This document shows positions 10,434-17,807 of a DNA stretch of 24,983 nucleotides, in pieces. Source of the DNA: a virus; IMG/VR virus record IMGVR_UViG_3300009103_000146, positions 1 through 24,983 of that record. One strand, 5' to 3'. The notes below the pieces were generated by a model. The model was given only the letters and a program-made list of their open reading frames with translations, searched no databases and was not told the origin of the DNA. Numbering within the stretch: the first letter of the stretch is position 1; each line of letters opens with the position of its first letter. Position numbers and translations under genes: made by a program.

Positions 10434-10465
10434 GCTCCGGCGGGAAGGAGGAGGCCCGCCGGAGC
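10434..10465 (-). terminator. GC-rich hairpin after the head genes, terminator-like
   Basis: There is a perfect 11-bp inverted repeat (10434-10444 with 10455-10465) and a 10-base loop. Read on the minus strand, the hairpin is followed by TTTCC, a weak U-tract. It lies 21 bases past the head-protein stop and before tail tubular A, the place where T7 has its late terminator after the capsid gene. It may act as a partial terminator or as an mRNA-stabilising 3' end. The minus-strand loop contains CCTCCTCCTT, which resembles the 16S anti-Shine-Dalgarno sequence. Confidence 0.65.
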
Positions 10466-10486
10466 ATATCCATAAGGTCGCTAGGA

Positions 10487-10950
10487 CTATGCCTTAGCGA
10501 AAAGCCCAGATACTGTAATAACCTTATCTGCTGTAGCAGTTCCAGTTAGTGCAGCGATCTCGACAGTAACCCAACCGCCAGCAGCTACGTTAGCTGTGAC
10601 AGGAGTTGTGACTTCAGCTCCAGCATTGCTGTTTGTTACAACGTAAGCATTTGCTGTGTTGAGGTCGGAAGCAGAAGCGATGAACGCATCTGTGTCTAGG
10701 TCTGTTCCCAATTTGGCTGTGCAAGAAGATGCACCAACACCGTCAGAAGCAAGCACGAAGCTGTTAGCAACTGGGGTATAGCCTTCTGGGATTTTGAACA
10801 TGCGGATGACATCAGCAGCAGCTAGTGCTGTAGTTGTCGTATAGGAGCCTTTGCGTAAACAACCGCAGCTTGAGAAGTTCCACCGTTAACGAGGTTCTTA
10901 GCTGTAGGGTCGTGTTGTTTAGCACCTTCTGTAGAATATAGAGTAGCCAT
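10487..10950 (-). CDS. Small head protein after the capsid, interrupted by a one-base frame break
   Basis: The gene starts at ATG 10950 with AAAGG about nine bases upstream and reads 34 codons, ending VVYAK, in one frame. That frame alone stops at 10822 after 42 aa. The rest lies in the -1 frame: GSYTTTTALAAADVIRMF and then about 100 more residues to 10487. The ATG at 10801 has no ribosome site, so the downstream part is not a separate gene. Slipping back one base at A-AAG (10852-10849) rejoins the halves into about 154 aa. By memory the joined protein resembles a phage family that starts MATxYST and contains ALAAADVI followed by an IP motif, often encoded next to the capsid gene. Function is unknown; a decoration or head-completion role is a guess. 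The break may be programmed frameshifting, a real mutation or a sequencing or assembly error. Confidence 0.75.
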
Positions 10951-10971
10951 CTGATTTTACCTTTCAGTTAA

Positions 10972-11898
10972 TTATGAACGAAGAGTTTCAACCTTTACTA
11001 CACCCTTTTCTTCAAGACGAAGAGCACCCATACGGCAGCGTGTGCGAACCTGTGTTCCGTGGCTGTCTGTAGGGAGGATGTCGATGTTAGAACGCTTTTC
11101 ACCGTCACCGAATACAACTTGGCTCTTGTGGTAGAACAAGCAGTTGTAGATGTCAGGAGTAGTAGTTCCAGCACCAGAAGTAGTAGTTTGAGTAAGGTCT
11201 GTGTGACAGATCCACTTGAAGCCCATCCAGCTTTTACCGTTAAGTGTGCCATCAGCGATAGGAGCGATGTTGGCATAATCACGATTCTTAGCTTCGTCAA
11301 CGTCACGAACTAGCGCAGCGTCATCTTCTGGAGAAATGATCGCATAAGCGTCATCACCTAGGGATAGGTCATTCTCGTTAAAGATACGGCGAGCTTCTAC
11401 AACCTTAGCGAATGTAAGGCTAGAGTTAGCAGCAGAACCTGAAGCAACGTAGTCAACAGTAACGATCTGAGAAGAAGGAAGTGCTGTAAGAACATCGCCA
11501 TCTTCACCAGTTGTAGCGTTACCTTCAAGAGCGTCCATGATTGTGCGGTCTTTAAGGCGGTTGTATGCGTAACCGTGGTTTTCAATCAAAGCACCTTGAG
11601 GAGAGATCAATTGACCTAGTTCCTTAGAATCCCATTCATCGAGGATGTTTGCGATTTCGTGCTTTTTAGTCTTTAACCAACGATGGTAACTATCTGCGTC
11701 CTGGCGATTAGTAGAGCCATGACGAGTAGTGATTTCAGACATAGCTTGCTTTTCAAGCTGTGCGTAGCGTTTTTGATAACCTTCGATGCTGTCCATCTTA
11801 GTGGTGCCAGCGAGTTTAGAAGGCATTTGCTGGATGCGATGCAACCAGTTTTGCGAATAGTCGAGCGTATAATGCTCTGGTAGTGAATTAAAAGACAT
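10972..11898 (-). CDS. Major capsid protein
   Basis: A 308-residue head shell protein. It sits where podoviruses place the capsid: after portal, Bbp19-like and scaffold, before tail tubular A. The sequence fits a phage capsid: a polar helical N-terminus (about 1-100), SPQGALIENHGYAYNRLKD near 100-117, a central domain with a VEARRIFNENDL helix, a DDAYAIISPEDDAALV strand-helix element, and a beta-rich C-terminus ending RTRCRMGALRLEEKGVVKV. It is shorter than T7 gp10A (345 aa). It has its own promoter (12064-12091) and a structured leader of about 160 nt whose 13-base segment is complementary to the ribosome-binding site, so it is probably regulated apart from the upstream genes. The Shine-Dalgarno AAAGG lies about eight bases before ATG. 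Confidence 0.9.
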   Translation of the reverse strand: MSFNSLPEHYTLDYSQNWLHRIQQMPSKLAGTTKMDSIEGYQKRYAQLEKQAMSEITTRHGSTNRQDADSYHRWLKTKKHEIANILDEWDSKELGQLISPQGALIENHGYAYNRLKDRTIMDALEGNATTGEDGDVLTALPSSQIVTVDYVASGSAANSSLTFAKVVEARRIFNENDLSLGDDAYAIISPEDDAALVRDVDEAKNRDYANIAPIADGTLNGKSWMGFKWICHTDLTQTTTSGAGTTTPDIYNCLFYHKSQVVFGDGEKRSNIDILPTDSHGTQVRTRCRMGALRLEEKGVVKVETLRS

Positions 11899-12056
11899 TT
11901 TAATACCTTTCTGTAATTTTAATGAGAATTTTTAAGCCCTGCTTCGAGTGTCCCTGATGGGGTCTACGCTTAGACGTTCGATTTGCTAGGCTGGCTCTCC
12001 TACAGAAAGGTATCCCCTTTCGGGGGCTTTCTACCTATGGTGAGGTATCAGCTATA
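11899..12056 (-). promoter_or_regulatory. Structured 5' leader of the capsid gene, candidate RNA switch
   Basis: Bases 12001-12013 and 11903-11915 form a perfect 13-bp inverted repeat. In the minus-strand mRNA the upstream copy (AUACCUUUCUGUA) can pair with UACAGAAAGGUAU, which contains the capsid Shine-Dalgarno and ends four bases before ATG 11898. Part of the same upstream copy (CUUUCU, 12009-12004) is also the 3' arm of a hairpin with AGAAAG (12032-12027), enclosing CCCC/GGGG (12026-12023 with 12017-12014). The two structures exclude each other, which suggests an on/off choice for capsid translation. A small hairpin GUCUA/UAGAC (11975-11962) lies between. The effector is unknown. Confidence 0.65.
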
Positions 12057-12063
12057 AATATGT

Positions 12064-12091
12064 CTTATATGCTCATATGAGCAGTTGTCAA
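12064..12091 (-). promoter_or_regulatory. Sigma70-type promoter of the capsid gene
   Basis: On the minus strand TTGACA (12091-12086) is followed by a 16-base spacer and TATAAG (12069-12064). This is the best promoter match in the window. Transcription would start near 12057, giving an approximately 160-nt leader before the capsid ATG. It lies just after the 97-aa gene stop, so the capsid can be boosted relative to scaffold and portal. Confidence 0.75.
12070..12083. repeat. Perfect 14-bp palindrome in the capsid promoter spacer
   Basis: TGCTCATATGAGCA is fully self-complementary and fills most of the spacer between the -35 and -10 boxes. That position is classic for an operator where a dimeric repressor or activator binds. 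I did not see a second copy in the window. Confidence 0.55.
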
Positions 12092-12113
12092 ACAGTTTTT
12101 CTAATAAGGGTTA

Positions 12114-12407
12114 TTATTTTTTCTTATCGAGATCATCATGCCACTTCTTAATGTCAACATCAGTGGGTTCCTCTGAGAGTCCAATCTTGAACAATTTGTT
12201 GCCAACATGAATCTCTAGGAGATGAGTCTGCGTGTCTGAGGTCTTGAATCGCCCACTAACCTCAGTCAGCTTGTATTCAATGCCCTCTAAGATATTTACC
12301 TTCTCAAGTTTCTTAGGCTCTGCCTTTTTGCCGGCAACCTTCTTCTTAGGGACTTTAACCTCTTCCTTGCCCTCTTCTAAGGGTTCTTTCTTGTATTCAA
12401 TAGCCAT
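12114..12407 (-). CDS. Small protein between scaffold and capsid
   Basis: A 97-residue protein. Residues 1-35 are extremely Lys/Glu-rich with KVPKKKVAGKK. Residues 36-97 look like a compact beta-rich domain (ILEGIEYKLTEVSGRF, then HLLEIHVGNKLFKIGL). Its ATG overlaps the scaffold stop by one base (TAATG), so it is translated with the scaffold. It ends 23 bases before the capsid promoter. I do not recognise the family; the place suggests a head-assembly accessory or a nucleic-acid-contacting protein. A weak AT hairpin (TAATAA/TTATTA) follows the stop. Confidence 0.75.
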   Translation of the reverse strand: MAIEYKKEPLEEGKEEVKVPKKKVAGKKAEPKKLEKVNILEGIEYKLTEVSGRFKTSDTQTHLLEIHVGNKLFKIGLSEEPTDVDIKKWHDDLDKKK

Positions 12408-13309
12408 TATCGTAGTGAGTTAAGATACATTTCGTTGTAGCGAGACTGCTGCTCGTAGAATTTCTTACCAGCAACGTTGTCACCCTTGGCGTATGCCTCG
12501 GCAGACTTGCGACCTGCATCAATCGCCATCTCTTGGAAATTGTTGCTAGATGCGTTACTGATGTTACCTGCGCTGTTGTTATTAGAGATTACATCGCTGC
12601 TAATGAACGACTTAATCTTAGCTAGAGCCTTCACGCCCTCTGCTGTCATACCAATACGCTCAATCTCGCTCTGGGGGATACCCAAGGCGTTTGCAGACGA
12701 AATAGCGTCCTTAACCATCTTGTCGGCATCTACCCCAAATTCTGACTTTAGGAGGTTACGCTGTTCTTCTAGCTGTGCATTAGCCTGTTCCTGCATCTGC
12801 CCCTCTAGTCCCTCAAATGAACCTACATAGGACTCAAATAACTCCTTGGCGAGTTCTGGAGATGCACCATGCTTATGAAGGATTTCTGAGAACCCATCCA
12901 CCTGAGATTGATCCCAGTATTCGTCTGGAACGCCCTCCGGTTTTTCATAACCGTATTCAGATGCCTCTTTAGGAGCGCCATTGAGTTCACGCATTCTGCG
13001 GTCAAATTCTTCCTTAACGCTCTCAGGAGCATCGTCAGCAGGGCGCTCAAATCCCTTTTGACCTGCCATATACTGAAGATTGGCTACCCCATCAAGAAAT
13101 GCCTTATTCGGGTTTTCTGCCCCTTGATACTTCTTGAATAGCCCCTCTACGGACTTATTGCTGTCCTCAAACTGGATTCCTGGGTTAATACCGTCCTCCC
13201 CATAAAAGCTAAATGGAGCAGGTTCGGCTGCCGGCGTTGACGTTGATGGATCGGCTACTGGTGGTTCCCCTCCTGTATCCCCTCCGCTTAATAATGATTC
13301 ATCACTCAT
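12407..13309 (-). CDS. Capsid scaffolding protein
   Basis: A 300-residue protein, close to T7 gp9 (307 aa). It is acidic with a disordered Ser/Pro/Glu-rich N-terminus (1-45), repeated helical segments with many Glu and Gln (about 130-240), a Ser/Asn-rich linker (about 235-255), and a helical C-terminus that ends with basic residues. This composition, and its place directly before the capsid region, are typical of podoviral scaffolds, which guide procapsid assembly and then leave. It starts two bases after the Bbp19-like stop without a clear Shine-Dalgarno, so coupling is likely. It overlaps the 97-aa gene by one base. Confidence 0.85.
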   Translation of the reverse strand: MSDESLLSGGDTGGEPPVADPSTSTPAAEPAPFSFYGEDGINPGIQFEDSNKSVEGLFKKYQGAENPNKAFLDGVANLQYMAGQKGFERPADDAPESVKEEFDRRMRELNGAPKEASEYGYEKPEGVPDEYWDQSQVDGFSEILHKHGASPELAKELFESYVGSFEGLEGQMQEQANAQLEEQRNLLKSEFGVDADKMVKDAISSANALGIPQSEIERIGMTAEGVKALAKIKSFISSDVISNNNSAGNISNASSNNFQEMAIDAGRKSAEAYAKGDNVAGKKFYEQQSRYNEMYLNSLR

Positions 13310-13311
13310 GG

Positions 13312-13614
13312 TTATTTATTTACTGTGGGTTTTCCTTTTTCATCTTCAGAGTCAAACTTATCTGCGACACTGTTGATGCGTTTAAGAATATCTGTAATAA
13401 GCTTACGAGAACCGTCCTCTACTGCTGCTCTGATATGGTCATAGTGACCATTCTTATCAGGCAGAAATACAGGGGCTTTCAGTATAGCCTGAAAATCTTC
13501 AATTACACGTTTCTGGGCGATGCTTCGTTTGCTCTTCCCAAAAACCTTCCTATATGCACTATTTAGCTCCTCTTCAGCTATTCGCCTCTTGAGCTTGATT
13601 TCCTCCGCATCCAT
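13312..13614 (-). CDS. Bbp19-like phage protein
   Basis: A 100-residue protein beside the portal gene. Residues 18-80 contain YRKVFGKS, QKRVIEDFQAIL, then a Tyr/Asp segment followed by IRAAVEDGSRKLITDIL. The pattern of a VF motif, then a leucine-rich helix, then a DG-R-helix motif matches my memory of the Bbp19 domain (named after a Bordetella phage BPP-1 protein), which is found in many podoviral head cassettes and has no established role. It has the strongest ribosome site in the cluster, AAGGAGGT five bases before ATG. The last 15 residues are charged and probably disordered. Confidence 0.7.
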   Translation of the reverse strand: MDAEEIKLKRRIAEEELNSAYRKVFGKSKRSIAQKRVIEDFQAILKAPVFLPDKNGHYDHIRAAVEDGSRKLITDILKRINSVADKFDSEDEKGKPTVNK

Positions 13615-13623
13615 ATAACCTCC

Positions 13624-15363
13624 TTATAATTGATCGCCTATACTATCCTGTAGTTCCTGTGGTGCTGAACCCATCTGTCCAGCAGATTTACTCATAGATT
13701 CCATAGCTGCCATAGCCTGTTCCTGCTGTGCTTGCTCTGCCATAGCTTCCTCGATTTCTTGAATCTCTTCATCGGTATTCAAAAAATCACTAGCTACGCC
13801 CAAGTTATCAGCGAGTTTCGGATAGCCACGTTTAGAGTTGAACAGCATACGCCACGCTTGGACAGCACCTTCTGGGTCAATCTGGGCAGTCTGAATGATA
13901 ACCTGCACAAACTGTAAGAAATCTTGGTTCTGACGAGCCTTGAGCAGCATCGCTATCTTAGATGTGAACTCAACCTTTGGAGTATCTAGGACAACCGAAC
14001 CATCCTGCTTTTGACGGAAAACATCTTCTGGTGGCTCTGGAAATAGCCCCTTGCGGAAACATATACCAAATACACGATTAAGGAATGGTTTAGAAAACTC
14101 AGTGTTCAAACGTGTGAATGTCGGGTGAAAACGCCCAACCTTCTCTGAAAGCATTTCAGCTACCTCAAAAGCAGTTTTTTCTCTGCCACGCTCAGGCATG
14201 CTAGTGAGAAGCTGGAACAAATCTGTGAAATACGCCTGTTCAATCTGTCTGCGCCTGAACTCGCTACGCTCCATGCCCTCTCTAGGGTCACCTGCTGTAG
14301 CCCACTCCTGTGGAAGTGCCTGTGGCATACCCTCATCAAAGATAGTAACGCCACCAGCTCGTAAATCCACATCGCCTTCTAGGTTAGATGGGTATAGCAA
14401 GCGAGGGTTTACCTTAACCTCTACGAGTGTATCTAAATTCTCTTCAATGAAGTTTAATTGGCGAATACCACTTAAAACTTCTACTGAGGGACAATACCCA
14501 TATACTTCATCGCCCCATTCTGCCCAACGGCTTACCATTGTAGGCATTTCCTCATATCCGCTCTCACGAAGCATAACGCCACCCTCAATCATTACGTGAC
14601 AGGTGCGGATAGGCATATTTAGTGGATCAATCTTGTCTGGATCACGCTCACGACCAGGACGAGGCTCAATAGCTATGACAACCTGTATTTTATCGTCCTT
14701 ACCGTCTCTATCCTTCTGGATGGCACGTTCACGCACCTTCTGAGGGATATTTCCAGTATTTCCACCCATACCCTTTTCGCCGTATTTCTGTAGAATCTGG
14801 CGAGGGGTATATTCCTTCAAAATCATTATCTTATCGACAACACCCTTATCATTTTCAGCAATGACGTAGGTTCCAATGTCTTCAGACTTACAGTAGAGAA
14901 TATCATCATCATCTTCCTCTACATGGAAATGGGCTGTGCCGAAACCGCCTCGCATGACAAAGAATGAGTGAATTTCCATCTCAAAGTTTGTCTCAGCGAG
15001 AACTTCTAGCATTATCTCACCAGTTTTCTTATACCATTCCTGAGCCGCAGGAGAAGCATCCTTATTGGGTGCTTTGTTCGCAAACCAGCGACCCCCAATA
15101 AGGAAATCCATGGAGCCAGCAGCAAGCGTAGTATTCGCATGGATAGCAGTAGTATCATATATACGATCAGTATATCCATCTATGCTCTTGGTCTTTTTTG
15201 TGTTAATCTCGGACTTCCGAGGCATCACGTAGTCAGAAATACGTTGCCACAGCTCTGAGCGCCATTGCTCTTGGTCTGCTCGCATTGCTCGCCATTCCTC
15301 GATGACACGTGCGGCTTTACCGTCATCCATGCCAACTACGTCTGCCTTTTCGGTGTCTGCCAC
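13624..15363 (-). CDS. Head-tail connector portal protein (gp8-like)
   Basis: A 579-residue subunit of the dodecameric ring through which DNA enters and leaves the head (T7 gp8 is 536 aa). The N-terminal helical part has RVIEEWRAMRADQEQWRSEL (about 20-39), then DYVMPRK. Family landmarks follow: IYDTTAIHANTTLAAGSMDF, the PSVEVLSGIRQLNFIEENL segment, and REKTAFEVAEMLSEKVG (about 390-406) followed by a helical crown. The C-terminal 60 residues are Gln/Glu/Ala/Met-rich. It starts with GTG at 15363, overlapping the upstream stop as TAGTG. An ATG lies 11 codons in, but the overlap and the AGGA two bases upstream favour GTG. Confidence 0.92.
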   Translation of the reverse strand: MADTEKADVVGMDDGKAARVIEEWRAMRADQEQWRSELWQRISDYVMPRKSEINTKKTKSIDGYTDRIYDTTAIHANTTLAAGSMDFLIGGRWFANKAPNKDASPAAQEWYKKTGEIMLEVLAETNFEMEIHSFFVMRGGFGTAHFHVEEDDDDILYCKSEDIGTYVIAENDKGVVDKIMILKEYTPRQILQKYGEKGMGGNTGNIPQKVRERAIQKDRDGKDDKIQVVIAIEPRPGRERDPDKIDPLNMPIRTCHVMIEGGVMLRESGYEEMPTMVSRWAEWGDEVYGYCPSVEVLSGIRQLNFIEENLDTLVEVKVNPRLLYPSNLEGDVDLRAGGVTIFDEGMPQALPQEWATAGDPREGMERSEFRRRQIEQAYFTDLFQLLTSMPERGREKTAFEVAEMLSEKVGRFHPTFTRLNTEFSKPFLNRVFGICFRKGLFPEPPEDVFRQKQDGSVVLDTPKVEFTSKIAMLLKARQNQDFLQFVQVIIQTAQIDPEGAVQAWRMLFNSKRGYPKLADNLGVASDFLNTDEEIQEIEEAMAEQAQQEQAMAAMESMSKSAGQMGSAPQELQDSIGDQL

Positions 15364-15572
15364 TATCCTAATAGGGTATTGGTGTCCTGACGAGTCGCTG
15401 CTCCACCAGTTTCACCGGCTAAAATGCTTTGCTGAATGCCTTGGCGTGATTTCGCCAACATACGCTGTCTGCGTTGAACTGAACCTGTCTCGCCTGTGCG
15501 TCCTGCTCTGGGAGCAGTAGGGGGTGGCGCTGGAGGTGGAGGGGGTGTTTGAACTTTAGGACGTGAACCCAT
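15363..15572 (-). CDS. Small proline-rich head protein before the portal
   Basis: A 69-residue protein: GSRPKVQTPPPPPAPPP at 2-18, an Arg/Gln-rich helix (RRQRMLAKSRQGIQQSIL, about 34-51) and a C-terminal NTLLG. By memory, small proteins with a poly-Pro start and a terminal T-LLG motif are common just upstream of portal genes in podoviruses; their role is not established. It overlaps the upstream 124-aa gene by 17 bases and the portal start by one base. The overlaps on both sides and the family pattern support it as real despite its size. Confidence 0.75.
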   Translation of the reverse strand: MGSRPKVQTPPPPPAPPPTAPRAGRTGETGSVQRRQRMLAKSRQGIQQSILAGETGGAATRQDTNTLLG

Positions 15573-15930
15573 AAATTTTGCTAATACGCTGTTTAAGTTT
15601 TTCTAATTCGTAAAATTTAACGTTACCCTTATGCTCAAATGTGCAGTAAGGCAAGTAAAAAGGTAAATTATCTAAGGCTTTCTTCATATCTCCTGCCAAA
15701 AAGAACACTAGCCATGCATTTTGCTTATCATCTGGATAAGTTATTCTAATATCAAGCAAATCATCATATGGTGCATCTTTGTTCACTGGTCTGCCCATAG
15801 CAAAGTAGTCTGGAGTGGACTGGACGTAGCCAAATAGCAGATGCATGTCCAAGGTTCGGTAAAATCCCTCTTCTCCATAGAAATCTACCCCTAATTGGGC
15901 GGGAGACTTATCTTGGTATAGTAAGCTCAC
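15556..15930 (-). CDS. Hypothetical phage protein between terminase and portal
   Basis: A 124-residue protein of mixed alpha/beta appearance, rich in Tyr, Phe and Leu (LDMHLLFGYVQSTPDYFAMG, about 27-46; AWLVFFLAGDMKKAL, about 72-86). It has no signal peptide and no convincing membrane helix, although the FFLAG stretch is hydrophobic. Its start overlaps the large terminase stop by four bases (ATGA) and its end overlaps the next gene by 17 bases. I do not recognise the family. Its fixed place between packaging motor and portal suggests a packaging or head-completion accessory, but that is inference only. Confidence 0.8.
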   Translation of the reverse strand: MSLLYQDKSPAQLGVDFYGEEGFYRTLDMHLLFGYVQSTPDYFAMGRPVNKDAPYDDLLDIRITYPDDKQNAWLVFFLAGDMKKALDNLPFYLPYCTFEHKGNVKFYELEKLKQRISKIYGFTS

Positions 15931-17306
15931 CGAATTACTCTCACACCCGAATTTTTACCATGAAAACTATCTCTACCACCCATTCGGACACGAACTCCTG
16001 ATCCTCTGCGCCCTCTTTTCTGCTGTCCAGCGTTTCCGATAGCCCTTCCTAGCTCAATAGCCCATGCAGCATACGCAAATGCCGTTCCCCAGTGAGATGC
16101 CCAGTCGTGGACTGGTTGATTCGTATAATATTGCTTCTTATCCACCTTTCGGCTACTCCAGAACTCCAATGCCCTGATTCCCTCAGTACATTCGTCCTGA
16201 TTGAAGAACATTCTAGGAAATAGCTTAATTGCGGTGTTAATTGTGTCCCATTGATCCTTCGGGCGCTTCAAACACTCCACATTTGCAAACCCAGCGTCTT
16301 TAAGAATGGGCAACCATACAGTTTCACCGTCATGCGGCAAAAAATGCACCCCATAGCTATATCCTCGCTCACTCGCCAGTTGTTTTAGCAAATCCACCCA
16401 CTTATGAGGGGTATTTAGCTGTGCATGACCTGATATTGCTTGTAAAAGCTTGATTTTGTCACCCACAAGCTGCCATATCCAGCATTTCGTGTTCATCGGC
16501 AAGCCTATATCAAATGTAGTGTATACGGGCTGCCCTGCGAAGTGCATAATATCTGAAGAGATTCGTGACTGCTTCCTAGCCTGTTCCACTTCTTCTAAGA
16601 ATATTGTGCCTGGACTCGCTATATCGAAGTCACATTCATACTCTTGCAGATACTGATTACGAGTTATATTTGGGTCTTCCTGAATGTCAAGAAGTTCCTC
16701 CTCACTCAAAATTCCACTCTTAGAGGCTGGCAAATATAAACAATACCAATTATCACTAGAATCAGCATTCTTATATACGTCATAGAACGCATTTTTGCCC
16801 TTTGGAGTCCCAATGAAGGTAGCCCAACCCCGATAATCCGATAAACAGGGGCGAATTACCGTAGCCCATGCCGCAGGGTTAATATCTGCATATTCGTCCA
16901 ATACAACCCCATCAAAATACAATCCACGCATACGCTCGTAGTTATCACCAGAATATAGCCTGATTTCTGCGTATGTAGCCTTTCCATCCTTATCCTTGAT
17001 AGGAACTGTGCATTTCAAATCACTCTCGTTGACCCTAGCACCCTTAATCTGCCCCAAAAACTCTTTGATATACCCCCAGGCAACATCTTTAGCCTGATCT
17101 CGGGTAGGGGCTATATAAGCATACCTCAGAGGGGCGGTTTTCATATTATCCCGCTTATGAGTAAGGGCTTTGATAGTAATATCTTGAATACACCCAAAAG
17201 TCTTACCGAATCTTCGGTGGATCACCAAACAGGCGTATCTCTCTTTCCTGCTAAGATAACTCTTGAGAGCCTCTCTGGGCTTAATGACTATCTTGGTGTC
17301 ACTCAT
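15927..17306 (-). CDS. Terminase large subunit
   Basis: A 459-residue ATP-driven packaging motor and nuclease that cuts and pumps genome DNA through the portal. The ATPase domain shows a terminase-type Walker A (HRRFGKT, 30-36), IAPTRDQAKD (65-74), Walker B VVLDE (134-138) and motif III FIGTPKGKN (164-172). The RNase H-like nuclease follows: Asp in TFDIGL (about 264-269), PHDGE (about 324), and DWASHWG near 402 giving the last metal ligand. The C-terminal 40 residues are Arg/Gly-rich and probably bind DNA. It is shorter than T7 gp19 (586 aa) and nearer the PBSX/Terminase_6 size. Its ATG shares ATGAGTGA with the upstream 56-aa gene. Confidence 0.95.
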   Translation of the reverse strand: MSDTKIVIKPREALKSYLSRKERYACLVIHRRFGKTFGCIQDITIKALTHKRDNMKTAPLRYAYIAPTRDQAKDVAWGYIKEFLGQIKGARVNESDLKCTVPIKDKDGKATYAEIRLYSGDNYERMRGLYFDGVVLDEYADINPAAWATVIRPCLSDYRGWATFIGTPKGKNAFYDVYKNADSSDNWYCLYLPASKSGILSEEELLDIQEDPNITRNQYLQEYECDFDIASPGTIFLEEVEQARKQSRISSDIMHFAGQPVYTTFDIGLPMNTKCWIWQLVGDKIKLLQAISGHAQLNTPHKWVDLLKQLASERGYSYGVHFLPHDGETVWLPILKDAGFANVECLKRPKDQWDTINTAIKLFPRMFFNQDECTEGIRALEFWSSRKVDKKQYYTNQPVHDWASHWGTAFAYAAWAIELGRAIGNAGQQKRGRRGSGVRVRMGGRDSFHGKNSGVRVIR

Positions 17307-17469
17307 TTTCCTCTGTCGCCTCCATATAAACCTTGATAATCATATCATCCGTCTTCTTCCTAAGCTCCAGCGTATCATCTTTCCATTTCTTTATCCATTC
17401 GGGGCATGGCCCCAATTCCCCGACATCCTTATCGTACCAATCATAATGACGTATAATAGGGTTATTCAT
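17299..17469 (-). CDS. 56-residue small protein upstream of the large terminase
   Basis: A short gene that reads MNNPIIRHYDWYDKDVG, then a Trp/Lys-rich helical half ending EATEENE. The ribosome site is good (GAGGAAGG a few bases before ATG 17469). It overlaps the 88-aa gene by eight bases and the large terminase start by eight bases, filling the space between them exactly, which is strong evidence for a real gene. It has a strong charge pattern (KKWKDDTLELRKKTDD) and no known domain. The function is unknown; it may assist terminase or simply carry translation across the junction. Confidence 0.7.
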   Translation of the reverse strand: MNNPIIRHYDWYDKDVGELGPCPEWIKKWKDDTLELRKKTDDMIIKVYMEATEENE

Positions 17470-17728
17470 ATACCTTCCTCACCTGACTCCATCCAGACCA
17501 TCCACCAGTAGCTACCTCCTCAGACCAAGGCTCATCCCTAGACTTAGTCAGCACACTCTTCTTCAGCTTATCGTCATATATCTCCCCCCAAGGATCTGTA
17601 GCCCGATTCTCCTTAATCAGTCTATCATAATGCTCCTTAGCCTTATCAATAGTATCAAATGTCCCCCAATAATCCTGCATACCCCCACTCGGATAGTAGT
17701 CCTCTCCTGCAAATAATAAATAACTCAT
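17462..17728 (-). CDS. 88-residue hypothetical protein
   Basis: A small soluble protein rich in aromatic residues and Asp/Glu (YLLFAGEDYYPSGGMQDYWG at 3-22, then a helix TIDKAKEHYDRLIKEN, then WSGWSQVRKV near the end). The start has an ideal AGGAGAG six bases before ATG 17728. A TTGACA-bearing promoter lies at 17807-17779, so this is probably the first gene of the transcript that carries the large terminase and portal. I do not know the family. Small phage proteins of this look often hold a short beta-hairpin plus helix, but I cannot assign a role. Confidence 0.75.
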   Translation of the reverse strand: MSYLLFAGEDYYPSGGMQDYWGTFDTIDKAKEHYDRLIKENRATDPWGEIYDDKLKKSVLTKSRDEPWSEEVATGGWSGWSQVRKVYE

Positions 17729-17778
17729 ATTTCTCTCCTATTTCTCCATTTAACTCTTGAACTTACGTTCACTACCCA

Positions 17779-17807
17779 TATATTCACTACCATCCAATAG
17801 TTGTCAA
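17779..17807 (-). promoter_or_regulatory. Sigma70-type promoter upstream of the 88-aa gene
   Basis: On the minus strand there is a perfect TTGACA (17807-17802), a 17-base spacer and AATATA (17784-17779, three of six -10 bases). Transcription would start near 17772. A 9-base direct repeat TTCACTACC (17768-17776 and 17783-17791) covers the -10 and start site, and a TGAAC/GTTCA hairpin (17758-17771) follows. These could be regulator sites. Confidence 0.5.

Noticed and set aside
10487-10801. Treating the 104-codon frame as a complete gene
   Set aside because: There is no ribosome site before 10801, and coding-like sequence continues upstream in the same frame and joins the 10950 start by one base shift.
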